Shown: one piece after another, positions 1-7,806 of the stretch
Position numbering within the stretch: the stretch's first letter is position 1
How the letters are laid out: each line of letters starts with the position of its first letter
Source: a virus
IMG/VR virus record: IMGVR_UViG_3300003323_000810
Span: 1 to 35,896 of that record
Direction: 5' to 3' (one strand)
DNA length: 35,896 nt
The notes under the pieces: model-generated
Seen by the model: only the letters and a program-made list of their open reading frames with translations
The model's database searches: none
Told to the model about the DNA's origin: nothing
Position numbers and translations under genes: made by a program

Positions 1-379
1 CGGCGGTGATCTGGGCCGAAAGCAACTGGACCGCCTGTCCTGCGCTGATGACGGTGCTGTTCAGGCCGTTGCTGATGATCACGTCTGCCGCAGCAGTCGG
101 GATGCCCACCGAAAGGCCCGAGATCACCGTGGCGCCGTTCCCGTCCTGGACCGCTGCCGCATCGACCGTGCCGGTGACGGCGGCGGACGGGTCAAGCAAC
201 GGGGTGCCCGAAAAGGTGAGGACGCCGGCGTCCACCGTCCCGCACGGTCGGTCCAATTGAATCGTGGCCACCACGGTGCCGCCGGCGAGGAGCACCATAA
301 CCCCGTTGCCGCTGGCGGCGTCGATCGTGTCGATCACGCCCTGCAGCCGGTCATTGTTTGCCGCCGTGCTGTACAGCAT
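1..379 (-). CDS. Tail-associated beta-rich protein, copy 2 (3' end cut by window)
   Basis: An open frame starts at an ATG at 379 and runs off the left edge without a stop, giving at least 126 residues. Its sequence is clearly homologous to the C-terminal two thirds of the protein encoded just upstream (380-916). Both share the order R-L-x-G-V-[IV]-D, R-P-C-G-x-V, G-V-L-T-F-S-G, L-D-P-S-A and a closing L-L-S-A-Q-I. The upstream stop TGA is followed directly by this ATG, so the two are coupled. I do not recognise the family. The alternating hydrophobic/Gly/Thr pattern suggests beta structure, and the place after a tailspike suggests a tail or receptor-binding accessory. Function is inferred from context only. 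Confidence 0.7.
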   Translation of the reverse strand, partial: MLYSTAANNDRLQGVIDTIDAASGNGVMVLLAGGTVVATIQLDRPCGTVDAGVLTFSGTPLLDPSAAVTGTVDAAAVQDGNGATVISGLSVGIPTAAADVIISNGLNSTVISAGQAVQLLSAQITA

Positions 380-916
380 TCAGGTCCCGTGGATCTGCGC
401 AGAGAGCATCGAGATGGTCTGGCCCGAGCTGATGGCCAGCGTCCCCAGTCCATTGTCCAAAAGGATGTCGGCGCAGGCGCCGGGAAGCCCGATCGTCAAT
501 TCGCTAACCACGGTGTCGCCGGTCGCGGTCGCGATGATCGCGTTGTCGGCTATTCCGGTTGCCGGAGCAGACGGGTCAAGAAGCTCTCCGGAAAACGTGA
601 GCACTCCGCCAGAGACCACCCCGCATGGGCGCGCCAACTGGAAGACCGCCAAATTCACCTGGCGGTCCGACCTCATGATCAGGTAGCCATTTCCGTCGAC
701 GTCGATCGCGTCGACCACCCCGAGAAGCCGCGCATTGATGGCGTCGAGAGAGTAATCGACACCCGGGGCCGGCACGACCCCATGATCGTCGCAGAATGGG
801 TAGATCGTAGAGGGCACGGTGATGAAGAGTCCGCTGCTGTCTACAAGGTAATTGCCATTGCTGTCGGTGACGAACGAATACCCAAGTCTTAATGATGGCA
901 GGCTCGGCATCGTCAC
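380..916 (-). CDS. Tail-associated beta-rich protein, copy 1
   Basis: This encodes 178 residues. The GTG start at 916 shares four bases (GTGA) with the stop of the tailspike gene, so translation is probably coupled; an ATG six bases further in is an alternative. The N-terminal 50 residues, with S-N-G-N-Y-L-V-D-S-S-G-L-F, resemble short domains seen beside tail fibres. Residues from about 55 to the end match the neighbouring truncated gene, so the pair is a tandem duplication. There is no signal peptide or membrane segment. It is most likely a virion tail accessory, but the family is not recognised. Confidence 0.7.
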   Translation of the reverse strand: MTMPSLPSLRLGYSFVTDSNGNYLVDSSGLFITVPSTIYPFCDDHGVVPAPGVDYSLDAINARLLGVVDAIDVDGNGYLIMRSDRQVNLAVFQLARPCGVVSGGVLTFSGELLDPSAPATGIADNAIIATATGDTVVSELTIGLPGACADILLDNGLGTLAISSGQTISMLSAQIHGT

Positions 917-2805
917 ACGTAGAGATCACAAATCGGACCTTCCCCTGCCACGAACGTCACCGGCATCGTCTTGGCCACGAACGACCCAAACGCCCCAGAA
1001 AAGCTGAGTTTCTGGGCGAAAAAGTTTCCGATCGTATGAGTTCGAATGCGCCCCGTGTTGTCCGTTTGGATGGCCGCGAAATACTTGGCCGGACCGCTCA
1101 GTGTGGCTGAGGCCGCAAATGGGATTTTCTGATAAGCCGACGTGCCCGCCTGTGCGACGCCTGTCGTGTTCTGCGCCGTCGTAATCGGATTGCCGTCTGC
1201 CGTGTACATCGATATCGCGATGTTGCCGGCCACCACTGTGCCGTTCAGGATCGCGATACCTGTAAAGGTCGCGGTCTCCGGAACGTAAATCTCAACGACG
1301 AAGTAATCGAGCGCGGACATCACCTTGTCCGTGCCCGTAGCTGCCGCCGTGACGCCGACGCCGCCAGAATGCAGGCAGTCCGGGATGCTAAGCCCGTTGC
1401 GGGTTATGGTGATGCCCGGCTCACCGACGGTGAGCTTATTGTAGGCCGCAGGAAGCAATCCGCTCAGGCCGCTGCTCGGATTGGGAGCGATGATCTCCCA
1501 GAAGCTGTTCCCCGCAGAGAAACTGACATCGCCCGTGTTGAGGCCGATGCGCCCCCAACCTTGATAAGAGCCCACGCCGCCGATCGGCACGCTGGTGTAG
1601 GCCGGTATATTCCGGCCGCGCTCGCTGCCGGCAATCGCAATGTTCGAGGTCGCCTGGATCCAGATTTCGTCCTTGAGGCGCGTGCCCCAGAACATGAGAT
1701 TGTAGCCCTGCAAATACAGGCGATTGATGTTTCCCCCGATGAAGAAGATGTCGTTGACGCGGTTGAAATTTCCGCCGATGTCGCAATAGACGTCCCAGCC
1801 CGCCACCGACATCGTGCCCGGCACATTGCCGGCAAAAGTCGCCGTGATGTCGAAGTGGTCAGCGTCAGGCGTCGCAACAATCGAGTAAGAGTTGGTGTAG
1901 CCGGTCGCCGTGACAGTCACGCTGCGGGTGCGAGGCAGCAGCAGATGGCTGACGCAGGCGCAGCGAACTGTACCATCACCGTTGTCCGTGATCGCCGTGA
2001 TTGGAAGCGAGCGCGCCGTAGCGCCAGTCGCGGTCATCCCGATGAGGTAGCACTCGACGAGCGTGTTATCGTTGTCGCCGTATAGATAGATGTTGTACCG
2101 CCCAGCGGTGGTCGCGTTGCAGTTTATGAACTTCAACGCGTTGACGTTATTCCCGCCTGACGGCGCGATCTGGATATTGTCGCCAATGCCCAGCGATGTC
2201 GAAGCCGTGCGGAACACCGTGTTGCAGATGTTGATTTCGCCGTCGTTGTTGAGAACCTGGAGGTTCACTCCGTTGTTCTCGAACACGCAGTTGTCCATCT
2301 GATCGCCGGAGCCGCCTTCGATCAGCCAGCCGACGTTCCGGTCGCGGACACGGAGGCCGTAGTAAAAGGCCCCTCGCCGGCCGGAGCGCGAGCAATGAAT
2401 GCCGTAGGAGCCGGCACCGATCAGCGCAAAGTTGTAGAGGCTGACAGAGTCGTCATCCAGATCGAACGCAATGCCGTCCAGCTGGGTCTGGAGCCCTTGT
2501 CCAAAGACAGTGAACCCCGTGCCAATGCTGCTGATGACGAGCCCAGGCGCGTAGTACCATCCAGCCGGAAAGAAGAGCGCCTTGGCTCCAGCCACAGCAT
2601 ATGTGGCATCGAGAGTGCTGCCTTGGATTTGAGCCAGCGCCTTCTGGATGGCGGCCGAGTCATTGGTGACGCCGTCACCAACAGCGCCGAAGTCGCGGAC
2701 ATTCACGACCTGCGCAAATCTCGCCGGGACCGTTAGATTGACGCCGCCGAGCGCCAGAGGCCAAGCCGCAAGAGGAGCGCTCTCGAAAGCGATGGTGTCG
2801 ACCAT
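913..2805 (-). CDS. Tailspike with pectate-lyase-like beta-helix
   Basis: This encodes about 630 residues. The frame is open further upstream (to 2943), but the ATG at 2805 overlaps the previous stop in the form TGATG and gives a sensible N-terminus, so I chose it. Near residue 35 it has V-N-V-R-D-F-G-A-V-G-D-G-V-T-N-D-S-A-A-I-Q, the classic opening of the pectate lyase superfamily 3 / right-handed beta-helix fold of phage tailspikes and depolymerases. The middle is rich in short N/G-turn strands, as expected of beta-helix coils. The last roughly 130 residues look like a separate beta-sandwich. Proteins of this kind bind and often cleave host surface polysaccharide. Enzyme activity and substrate cannot be read from the sequence. 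Confidence 0.85.
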   Translation of the reverse strand: MVDTIAFESAPLAAWPLALGGVNLTVPARFAQVVNVRDFGAVGDGVTNDSAAIQKALAQIQGSTLDATYAVAGAKALFFPAGWYYAPGLVISSIGTGFTVFGQGLQTQLDGIAFDLDDDSVSLYNFALIGAGSYGIHCSRSGRRGAFYYGLRVRDRNVGWLIEGGSGDQMDNCVFENNGVNLQVLNNDGEINICNTVFRTASTSLGIGDNIQIAPSGGNNVNALKFINCNATTAGRYNIYLYGDNDNTLVECYLIGMTATGATARSLPITAITDNGDGTVRCACVSHLLLPRTRSVTVTATGYTNSYSIVATPDADHFDITATFAGNVPGTMSVAGWDVYCDIGGNFNRVNDIFFIGGNINRLYLQGYNLMFWGTRLKDEIWIQATSNIAIAGSERGRNIPAYTSVPIGGVGSYQGWGRIGLNTGDVSFSAGNSFWEIIAPNPSSGLSGLLPAAYNKLTVGEPGITITRNGLSIPDCLHSGGVGVTAAATGTDKVMSALDYFVVEIYVPETATFTGIAILNGTVVAGNIAISMYTADGNPITTAQNTTGVAQAGTSAYQKIPFAASATLSGPAKYFAAIQTDNTGRIRTHTIGNFFAQKLSFSGAFGSFVAKTMPVTFVAGEGPICDLYV

Positions 2806-3617
2806 CAGGCCGCCCCCACCGCCGTCATGTACGCGTTCATGGCGTTGAAGAAGGCGAGCTCCTTGCCAGCCAACCCACTGCCCCACGCCGCCGCCGCCAT
2901 TTGTCGTGTTGAGAATTGGCTGGAGTTGGCTGCGCAAATCCATTGCGCCAAGTTGGCCACACCGGTCGAGGCCTGAGCTATGTCAGCCCCGCTCTGCACG
3001 CCATTTCGGAAGGCGCGCTTGGCCGCAGCGCTGGTGCGTTGCACACCATAGAAGCCGGTGCCGTCCGTGTTGGCGCCGGCCGTGCCATTGGTTCCGTCAT
3101 TGATGCGGATCAGGTTGACCGTGTTGCCCGCGCTGCGCGGGTTGATCATGCAGTGAATGGTGCTGCTGTTGTTGCCAGCGCAGCTCACCGCCTCCGTACC
3201 GGTGGTGCGTGACCACACCCACATCGAGGCGTTGTCTTGAACAAAGTTGACGCCATTGGTGGACGGCGTCCAATTCGTATTGAGACGAGAAGCCGCGCCG
3301 TCGCCGGTATAGCCACGGTCGATCGCAAAGGTCGGCGCGCTCACCTCGGCAGCTGTGAAAGTGGCCGGGCTCACCCAGTTCAGCCGGGCGATCTGGCTAT
3401 CGGCCGCGGCCAGCACGTAAAGCAGATCGAGCGAATTCCAAATGCCGGCAACCTGAAGCGCGACCACCAGGTTGTTGATGATGATCTTGCGCGCCTGCGT
3501 GGGCTGCGTGGTCGCGGCGTTGAAGATGGCTTGGGCAGCTGTTGTGAAGCGCGATCCGCTCGCGAGCGATGGCAGATAGCCCCACCCGTGAAGCGGTGGG
3601 ATCATGACGCCGCGCAT
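2805..3617 (-). CDS. Putative virion or tail protein, unrecognised
   Basis: This encodes 270 residues. An AGGTGGG ribosome binding site sits five bases before the ATG and overlaps the stop of the upstream gene. The protein is rich in Ala, Asn, Ser, Thr and Trp and has no transmembrane segment. Its middle (R-G-Y-T-G-D-G-A-A-S-R-L-N-T-N-W) and the pattern of short strands suggest a jelly-roll or lectin-like fold of the type found in phage tail accessory proteins, but this is inference. It is coupled by TGATG to the tailspike, which supports a role at the distal tail. Confidence 0.65.
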   Translation of the reverse strand: MRGVMIPPLHGWGYLPSLASGSRFTTAAQAIFNAATTQPTQARKIIINNLVVALQVAGIWNSLDLLYVLAAADSQIARLNWVSPATFTAAEVSAPTFAIDRGYTGDGAASRLNTNWTPSTNGVNFVQDNASMWVWSRTTGTEAVSCAGNNSSTIHCMINPRSAGNTVNLIRINDGTNGTAGANTDGTGFYGVQRTSAAAKRAFRNGVQSGADIAQASTGVANLAQWICAANSSQFSTRQMAAAAWGSGLAGKELAFFNAMNAYMTAVGAA

Positions 3618-3626
3618 GGTCCCACC

Positions 3627-4076
3627 TCAACTTACGAACGTGAGGTGCACCTCGACGTCGTTCGACGAGCCGAAGGTCGGAGTGCCGCGCGTGACCAACG
3701 CGAAATAGATGACCGGCAGATTGGCATTGGCCACGCGATAGACGTAGCCGAGACCGTTCGCAGTTCCGACGTAGGGGGTGCCAAGCGACGTCCAGTCCGA
3801 CACATGAATGGGCGAAAGCGCCGAAGTCGAGTCCTGCGTCGATACGGCAATTGCACTGTTGTCGGTGAACGTCGTGTTCGGCATCGACGAGCGAAACGGA
3901 AGGAAGTCCATCTGCCCGGTGTTGCATGACTTCGACGTGATCGTGATGCCCTGCAGAAACATGCCTGACGGCACGTTGTTCACGGCGTTGATGCCGCTGC
4001 CGATCACGTCGCCAGACGCATACGCGTTGGTCGAAGTGACCAGCGTGATGTTTCGCGTCAGGTAGGGATAGCTCAT
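3627..4076 (-). CDS. Putative virion structural protein, unrecognised
   Basis: This encodes 149 residues. The sequence is rich in Thr, Ser, Asn and Gly, without membrane segments. It begins M-S-Y-P-Y-L-T-R-N-I-T-L-V-T-S-T and has many predicted short strands. The ATG lies one base after the stop of the frame -1 reading frame at 4078. Position between the capsid block and the tail block suggests a head decoration, connector or tail protein. I do not recognise the family. Confidence 0.65.
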   Translation of the reverse strand: MSYPYLTRNITLVTSTNAYASGDVIGSGINAVNNVPSGMFLQGITITSKSCNTGQMDFLPFRSSMPNTTFTDNSAIAVSTQDSTSALSPIHVSDWTSLGTPYVGTANGLGYVYRVANANLPVIYFALVTRGTPTFGSSNDVEVHLTFVS

Positions 4077-4077
4077 C

Positions 4078-4326
4078 TCAGTGCATCGCCTTCAGGGTCT
4101 TGGCGAGAGCCGCGCGCCGGCGCAGCGTCGGGTTGTCCGAGTGGGCGGCCTTCTCGAGCTTTTTGGCCGGGATTTTCTCGCCTTCGGGCACACCAAGCTC
4201 GCGATGCAGGGCGCCGGGGTGTTTGATGGCGCCGCTGATCCATTTGGTGCGCCCACCAGAAGCGCGATCTACTTCCCGTGGGCCGAGCTGAAAGGGTGGT
4301 GCGCCGCGCCAGGCGCCATCGGGCTC
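4078..4326 (-). CDS. Reading frame without a start codon; likely frameshift extension of the 4269-4517 gene
   Basis: In the -1 frame relative to the gene at 4269-4517 there is an open stretch from 4326 to a TGA at 4080-4078. Its C-terminal part reads like a real phage protein: T-K-W-I-S-G-A-I-K-H-P-G-A-L-H then L-G-V-P-E-G-E-K-I-P-A-K-K-L, ending L-A-K-T-L-K-A-M-H. From memory this resembles a small basic family common in alphaproteobacterial phages. There is no ATG, GTG or TTG in frame after the preceding stop (4329-4327), so it cannot be started normally. A ribosome slipping -1 in the upstream gene would read straight into it. A one-base assembly error in the GGG run just before the upstream stop would give the same picture. 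The next gene starts one base after its stop. Confidence 0.6.
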   Translation of the reverse strand, partial: EPDGAWRGAPPFQLGPREVDRASGGRTKWISGAIKHPGALHRELGVPEGEKIPAKKLEKAAHSDNPTLRRRAALAKTLKAMH

Positions 4327-4517
4327 TTATCGGAGCCGACCTTGCCGCCGCGGGTACGCTTGTCGAGCCGATGCTTGGGCTTGCCGCCCTCCATCTTCCC
4401 GACCACCTTGCCGCCGTCTTTGCGCTCGAAGGCTTCCTTGGCAACGTTGCTGTTGCCGCCAGCGTAGAAGACCTTGCCCCCGCCGGCCTTGCGTTGAACC
4501 TTGTGCCGATTTGCCAT
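4269..4517 (-). CDS. Small basic Gly/Lys-rich phage protein
   Basis: This encodes 82 residues if read without frameshifting. A CGGAGA ribosome binding site lies six bases before the ATG. The composition is very basic and Gly-rich, with K-A-G-G-G-K-V, D-G-G-K-V-V-G-K and R-G-G-K-V blocks, and no hydrophobic core. Similar small proteins accompany capsid genes in related phages, and a second one lies at 9513-9716 here. The function is unknown; DNA or scaffold contact is possible. Its 3' end overlaps a start-less reading frame in the -1 frame and contains a CCCTTTC heptamer in the register needed for -1 slippage. Confidence 0.7.
   Translation of the reverse strand: MANRHKVQRKAGGGKVFYAGGNSNVAKEAFERKDGGKVVGKMEGGKPKHRLDKRTRGGKVGSDKSPMAPGAAHHPFSSAHGK
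4290..4296 (-). other. Candidate -1 slippery heptamer CCCTTTC
   Basis: On the minus strand the frame reads CAC-CCT-TTC, so C-CCT-TTC fits the X-XXY-YYZ pattern exactly. It is nine codons before the TAG of the 82-residue frame. Slippage here would continue into the conserved-looking frame ending at 4078. No clear stimulatory hairpin was worked out by eye. Confidence 0.4.
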
Positions 4518-4528
4518 CGCGTTCTCCG

Positions 4529-5506
4529 TCAGACCGAACTGAATTGCGTCGCGCCGAACAGACCGGACACGTTGGTCGACGTGACGGAGGCCAGAGCCGA
4601 AACCGGCGGCAGCACATGAATCTGCAACCTGTTCGAGCCGTTCGAGGCCAGCGACGACGTGAAAGTGCCGCGCACGTCTGGGGTGGTCGACGTCTGCGTC
4701 GCAGCGGTGGACGCGAGGATCGTATTGGCCGAAGACAGGGCGATGCTCACGCCGCCGTTGCCGCTCAGACCGCCTGACGACATCGAGACCGAGACGTTCT
4801 GGCCCGTGTAGCCGACCGCCATGGGGAACCCAAAGACATCCGTCAGACCGATCGACACGCCGGTGCTAGTCACCGTGGTCGAGGCCGTGATCGACGAGAT
4901 GTATTTGAAAGCCTTGACACCGGCCGTCACAGCGCTGGAGAAGATCGTCTCCGTCATCTTGTAGCCGTACATGTCACGGCCAGCGATGGTGTAGCCGCCC
5001 GCGTCAAGGTTCGACGAGGTAGCCAGCAGAATGGCGCGGCCGGCGCCTCCAGCCGGATTCCAAAGCGTCACTGTTCCGTCCGAGCCGAACGCAACCGATG
5101 CCGCGGTGCTGTCGATCGCGATCACCGAGACCGACAGGCCGGTTTCGGGGGCGATGATGGTGGTCGAATAGGTGCCCTTCGCCGACGAAGGCGTCAGCGT
5201 GATCGCGGCGCCAGCCGACGGCACGGTGTTCGAGCTGATCGCGAACGCGTTGGACGAGGCCGACGACGGCGCGTAGTCGACGATACCGCGGCCCTGATAG
5301 AAGCCGGTCACCGTGTTCGTGACCGCGCCGCCCGGCTCGTAGGCGTACGCCTGCCGCGGATCCAGAAGACCGAAGCTCAGGTCGAACAGAGACGGGCCAC
5401 GCTGCCCGTTGTTCTCCATGTTGTTGCCGGTGATCCCGTCGCCCGAGGTCGACGTCAGCGTGATGCCGTAGCCAAGGAACGGGCCGGAGAGTGCTGTGAT
5501 TGCCAT
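4529..5506 (-). CDS. Putative virion structural protein next to the capsid gene
   Basis: This encodes 325 residues, rich in Ser, Thr, Gly and Ala with very few charged residues, no membrane segment and a regular strand-turn pattern. It begins M-A-I-T-A-L-S-G-P-F-L-G-Y-G-I-T-L and contains L-D-P-R-Q-A-Y-A-Y-E-P-G-G near residue 50. It follows the major capsid gene by 15 bases. The size, composition and place fit an abundant particle protein such as a decoration or tail-tube type protein, but I cannot assign a family. Confidence 0.7.
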   Translation of the reverse strand: MAITALSGPFLGYGITLTSTSGDGITGNNMENNGQRGPSLFDLSFGLLDPRQAYAYEPGGAVTNTVTGFYQGRGIVDYAPSSASSNAFAISSNTVPSAGAAITLTPSSAKGTYSTTIIAPETGLSVSVIAIDSTAASVAFGSDGTVTLWNPAGGAGRAILLATSSNLDAGGYTIAGRDMYGYKMTETIFSSAVTAGVKAFKYISSITASTTVTSTGVSIGLTDVFGFPMAVGYTGQNVSVSMSSGGLSGNGGVSIALSSANTILASTAATQTSTTPDVRGTFTSSLASNGSNRLQIHVLPPVSALASVTSTNVSGLFGATQFSSV

Positions 5507-5521
5507 GCGTCTCGCGCCCCG

Positions 5522-6436
5522 TTACGAGGTCGGGAAGTTTCCCTGCACCGCGCGCCATTCCCAGTAAGTCGGGATGTAGCGCTGATAGCCCTTGACCAGC
5601 AGGTTGTCGGTCGTGAACTCCACCGACATGTCGGTCTCGAACGGCTTGCGGTCGAACATCGCGAGGCCCGGAATGTTCGTGAGAACGAACCACGAGTAGT
5701 TCGACGTGAGGTAGTCCCAGACCATGAACCCGTCCTTGAAGGACTGATCCATGTGCAGGACCGCGTTGATGTCGTTGTTGCCGGTGCCGACGCGAAGTTC
5801 AGACCGGAACAGGCGTGCAGCGATCGGCTCCAGCGTCGGAGGCACGATCAGCTTGCGGCCACGCGCGTGAATCTTCAGGCCGGCGTTGTCGAGCCACGTC
5901 GACCGGACCGTGATACCGGCATTGAGCAGCGACGTCTCGTTGAGGCTGGCCTGCGTGGTCGGCGTGTTGCCGATGGTCGAGCCGTCGATCGGGTGCGCGG
6001 TCGAGAACAGCGCCACACCGTCGCCGCCGATCTGCGGGTTGTAGGTCTGGCCGGTGTTGAAGACGTTCGCGGCGTAGACCTCCTCGGTCTCCTTGAACGA
6101 CTCCATCAGGCCATCGTTGTTCGGGCCGAAATCGGACTTGTAGAGGTTGTCGTCGATCGCCTTGCGCGTGATCGCGTACATCAGGCCGATTTCGAACGAC
6201 TCTGCGTTGTAGATGAAGCGCTCGCCGGCGGCGTTGTCGGCCGATGTCGGCGCGCCTTCCTGCTTGAGCTGGGCGTAGCTCAGGTAACGCATCGAGGCGC
6301 GGCGTTCGACCGCCATGCTGGATTCGATGCGCTTGAAGATCTGCGGCCACTGCCGCTCGATCATCGGATACTTGCCGGAAACACCCCACAGGCCCGGCAG
6401 GAGCAGGTCGCGGATTTGGGAGAGTGCGACGGGCAT
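5522..6436 (-). CDS. Major capsid protein
   Basis: This encodes 304 residues. A TAGGAG ribosome binding site lies seven bases before the ATG. The protein starts with P-V-A-L-S-Q-I-R-D-L-L-L-P-G-L-W and contains F-S-T-A-H-P-I-D-G near residue 145, a pattern common in HK97-fold major head proteins of phages. Middle helices (E-S-F-E-I-G-L-M-Y-A-I-T-R-K-A-I-D-D-N-L-Y) and the final strand-rich part fit the same fold. It lies downstream of terminase, portal and a scaffold candidate, the usual order. The length is typical. Confidence in the role is high; the exact subfamily is inferred. Confidence 0.85.
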   Translation of the reverse strand: MPVALSQIRDLLLPGLWGVSGKYPMIERQWPQIFKRIESSMAVERRASMRYLSYAQLKQEGAPTSADNAAGERFIYNAESFEIGLMYAITRKAIDDNLYKSDFGPNNDGLMESFKETEEVYAANVFNTGQTYNPQIGGDGVALFSTAHPIDGSTIGNTPTTQASLNETSLLNAGITVRSTWLDNAGLKIHARGRKLIVPPTLEPIAARLFRSELRVGTGNNDINAVLHMDQSFKDGFMVWDYLTSNYSWFVLTNIPGLAMFDRKPFETDMSVEFTTDNLLVKGYQRYIPTYWEWRAVQGNFPTS

Positions 6437-6448
6437 GGTGCGCTCCTA

Positions 6449-7081
6449 TCAGGTCGACACGGCGGTCAGAGACCGGCGGCTGAAGTTGTTCGGCGCGACG
6501 ACCATGATCTGGCCCGCCGCATCAGTTGACGTGCCGTTGACACCGGGCGGCAGGTAGCGGGCGCCCGTGTCGATGATGCGGAACGGGAAGCTGGAGTTTC
6601 CGGTCACCGTCGAGGAATTCAGCGCGAGGTTCGAGATGCCGGTCGTGGTGTTGCCGCTCGCCTGCAGCGACGAGGCGAACCCGACGTTGAGGCCGATGCA
6701 CGAAGTTCCGAGCACCGCGGTCGTCGTGCCCTGCACGAGATAGAGCTGCTGCGGGTTCGTGATGACGAAGGCCTTCACGGGGCTCGATGAGCCGACGCTG
6801 CCCGGGAAGTACGGGCTGAACACCGGGCGTCCCACGGTCGCGCTGTAGTATTCGCAACCGTTGAAGATGCCGGAGAGCGGCGAGCCGATGGTCGAGCCCG
6901 ACGCCGGAAGCGTCAGAAACCCTGCGACCAAGGACTGGGAGCTCACGACGACGACGTCGCCGGTGTAGTAGCTGTTGGTGTCGCTCGACAGGATCCACAT
7001 CGTGTCCTGGCCGGCGGTCGGCGCTTGGCCGTCCTGCTGACCGAACGAGCGGAAACCGAATGGCGAGAACGTATTCGGCAT
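6449..7081 (-). CDS. Putative capsid-associated virion protein
   Basis: This encodes 210 residues. An AGAGGA ribosome binding site lies seven bases before the ATG. It begins M-P-N-T-F-S-P-F-G-F-R-S-F-G-Q-Q-D-G and is rich in Ser, Thr, Gly and Val with few charges, consistent with beta structure. It ends 12 bases before the major capsid start, so the two are probably co-translated. A head decoration or stabilising role is likely from position and composition, but no family is recognised. Confidence 0.7.
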   Translation of the reverse strand: MPNTFSPFGFRSFGQQDGQAPTAGQDTMWILSSDTNSYYTGDVVVVSSQSLVAGFLTLPASGSTIGSPLSGIFNGCEYYSATVGRPVFSPYFPGSVGSSSPVKAFVITNPQQLYLVQGTTTAVLGTSCIGLNVGFASSLQASGNTTTGISNLALNSSTVTGNSSFPFRIIDTGARYLPPGVNGTSTDAAGQIMVVAPNNFSRRSLTAVST

Positions 7082-7174
7082 GGCGGGTCCTCTGCCGGCA
7101 TTCCTGCGTGCGATGCAGTTCAGCCAGATGGGCCAGCCACGGCGTGTGGTGGTGAAACGGAGCGGCGCGCTCCT

Positions 7175-7190
7175 CGGTCAGAAATGACCG
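7175..7190 (-). repeat. Small perfect hairpin in the 143-base gap before the capsid genes
   Basis: CGGTCA-GAAA-TGACCG on the plus strand (TTTC loop on the transcribed strand) forms a perfect six-base stem with a four-base loop. It lies in the longest gap of the structural operon (7082-7224), about 94 bases before the ATG at 7081. It has no T-run after it, so a regulatory or processing role is as likely as termination. Confidence 0.4.
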
Positions 7191-7224
7191 TCAGTTCGGC
7201 GTGTATACCCGAAGTGGCGAATCG

Positions 7225-7806
7225 TCAATCGTCATTCGGAATGGCGATCTGCTCGCGCGACTTCGTGATGGAATTGCGCACGCTTGGATGACTGGCGCCG
7301 GTGACGCCCTTCAGGTCCTTGCCGTAAATCTGCGATTCCATGATCCGCACGGGCTCCTTGCCCTTGCGAGCCTCGCGCTCCTCGGCTCGCCGCGTGATCT
7401 CCATCGGCCGCGCGTGCAGCACGAGGCCTTCCATGTTGATCTCGCCGTCGTAGCCCTTCGGCGTGAACAGCCCGTCGAGGCAGCCGTCGAAGTCGCCGGT
7501 GTTGACGGGCGTCCAGCCGCCCTTCTCGAAGGCCGATCGATACTGCGGCTCATCCTTGCCGTAGACCGACGCCGTGACCCACTGCACCGACATGCCGTAG
7601 TCGCGCCGGAGTCTGTTGAGCACGTCGTCGGGAATTTTCAGGCGGTCCGGCCCGGGCTCGACATCGCTCATGTCGTCCCAGTTCGGACGCGCGCGCATCT
7701 TGTGCTCACGCGGCGCAGCGTCGCCGGCATCGTCGGTCTGAGCGCCGAAGCGGCGCGGGACAGGCTTGCGGCGCGGTGCGGAAGTGTCCGGATTCTCGCT
7801 CATCAT
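7225..7806 (-). CDS. Conserved-looking phage head protein, function unknown
   Basis: This encodes 193 residues. The start ATG at 7806 overlaps the upstream stop by four bases, with a second ATG one codon in. The sequence is soluble and mixed-charge. Its centre reads L-K-I-P-D-D-V-L-N-R-L-R-R-D-Y-G-M-S-V-Q-W, followed by G-G-W-T-P-V-N-T-G-D-F-D-G. From memory, similar proteins lie near capsid genes in other alphaproteobacterial phages. No enzyme motif, signal or membrane segment is visible. It is likely made with the scaffold and capsid genes. Confidence 0.7.
   Translation of the reverse strand: MMSENPDTSAPRRKPVPRRFGAQTDDAGDAAPREHKMRARPNWDDMSDVEPGPDRLKIPDDVLNRLRRDYGMSVQWVTASVYGKDEPQYRSAFEKGGWTPVNTGDFDGCLDGLFTPKGYDGEINMEGLVLHARPMEITRRAEEREARKGKEPVRIMESQIYGKDLKGVTGASHPSVRNSITKSREQIAIPNDD

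Noticed and set aside
2806-2943. An upstream extension of the tailspike by 46 residues
   Set aside because: The extension overlaps the previous gene, has a Gly-run of low quality, and the ATG at 2805 is coupled to the stop as TGATG.
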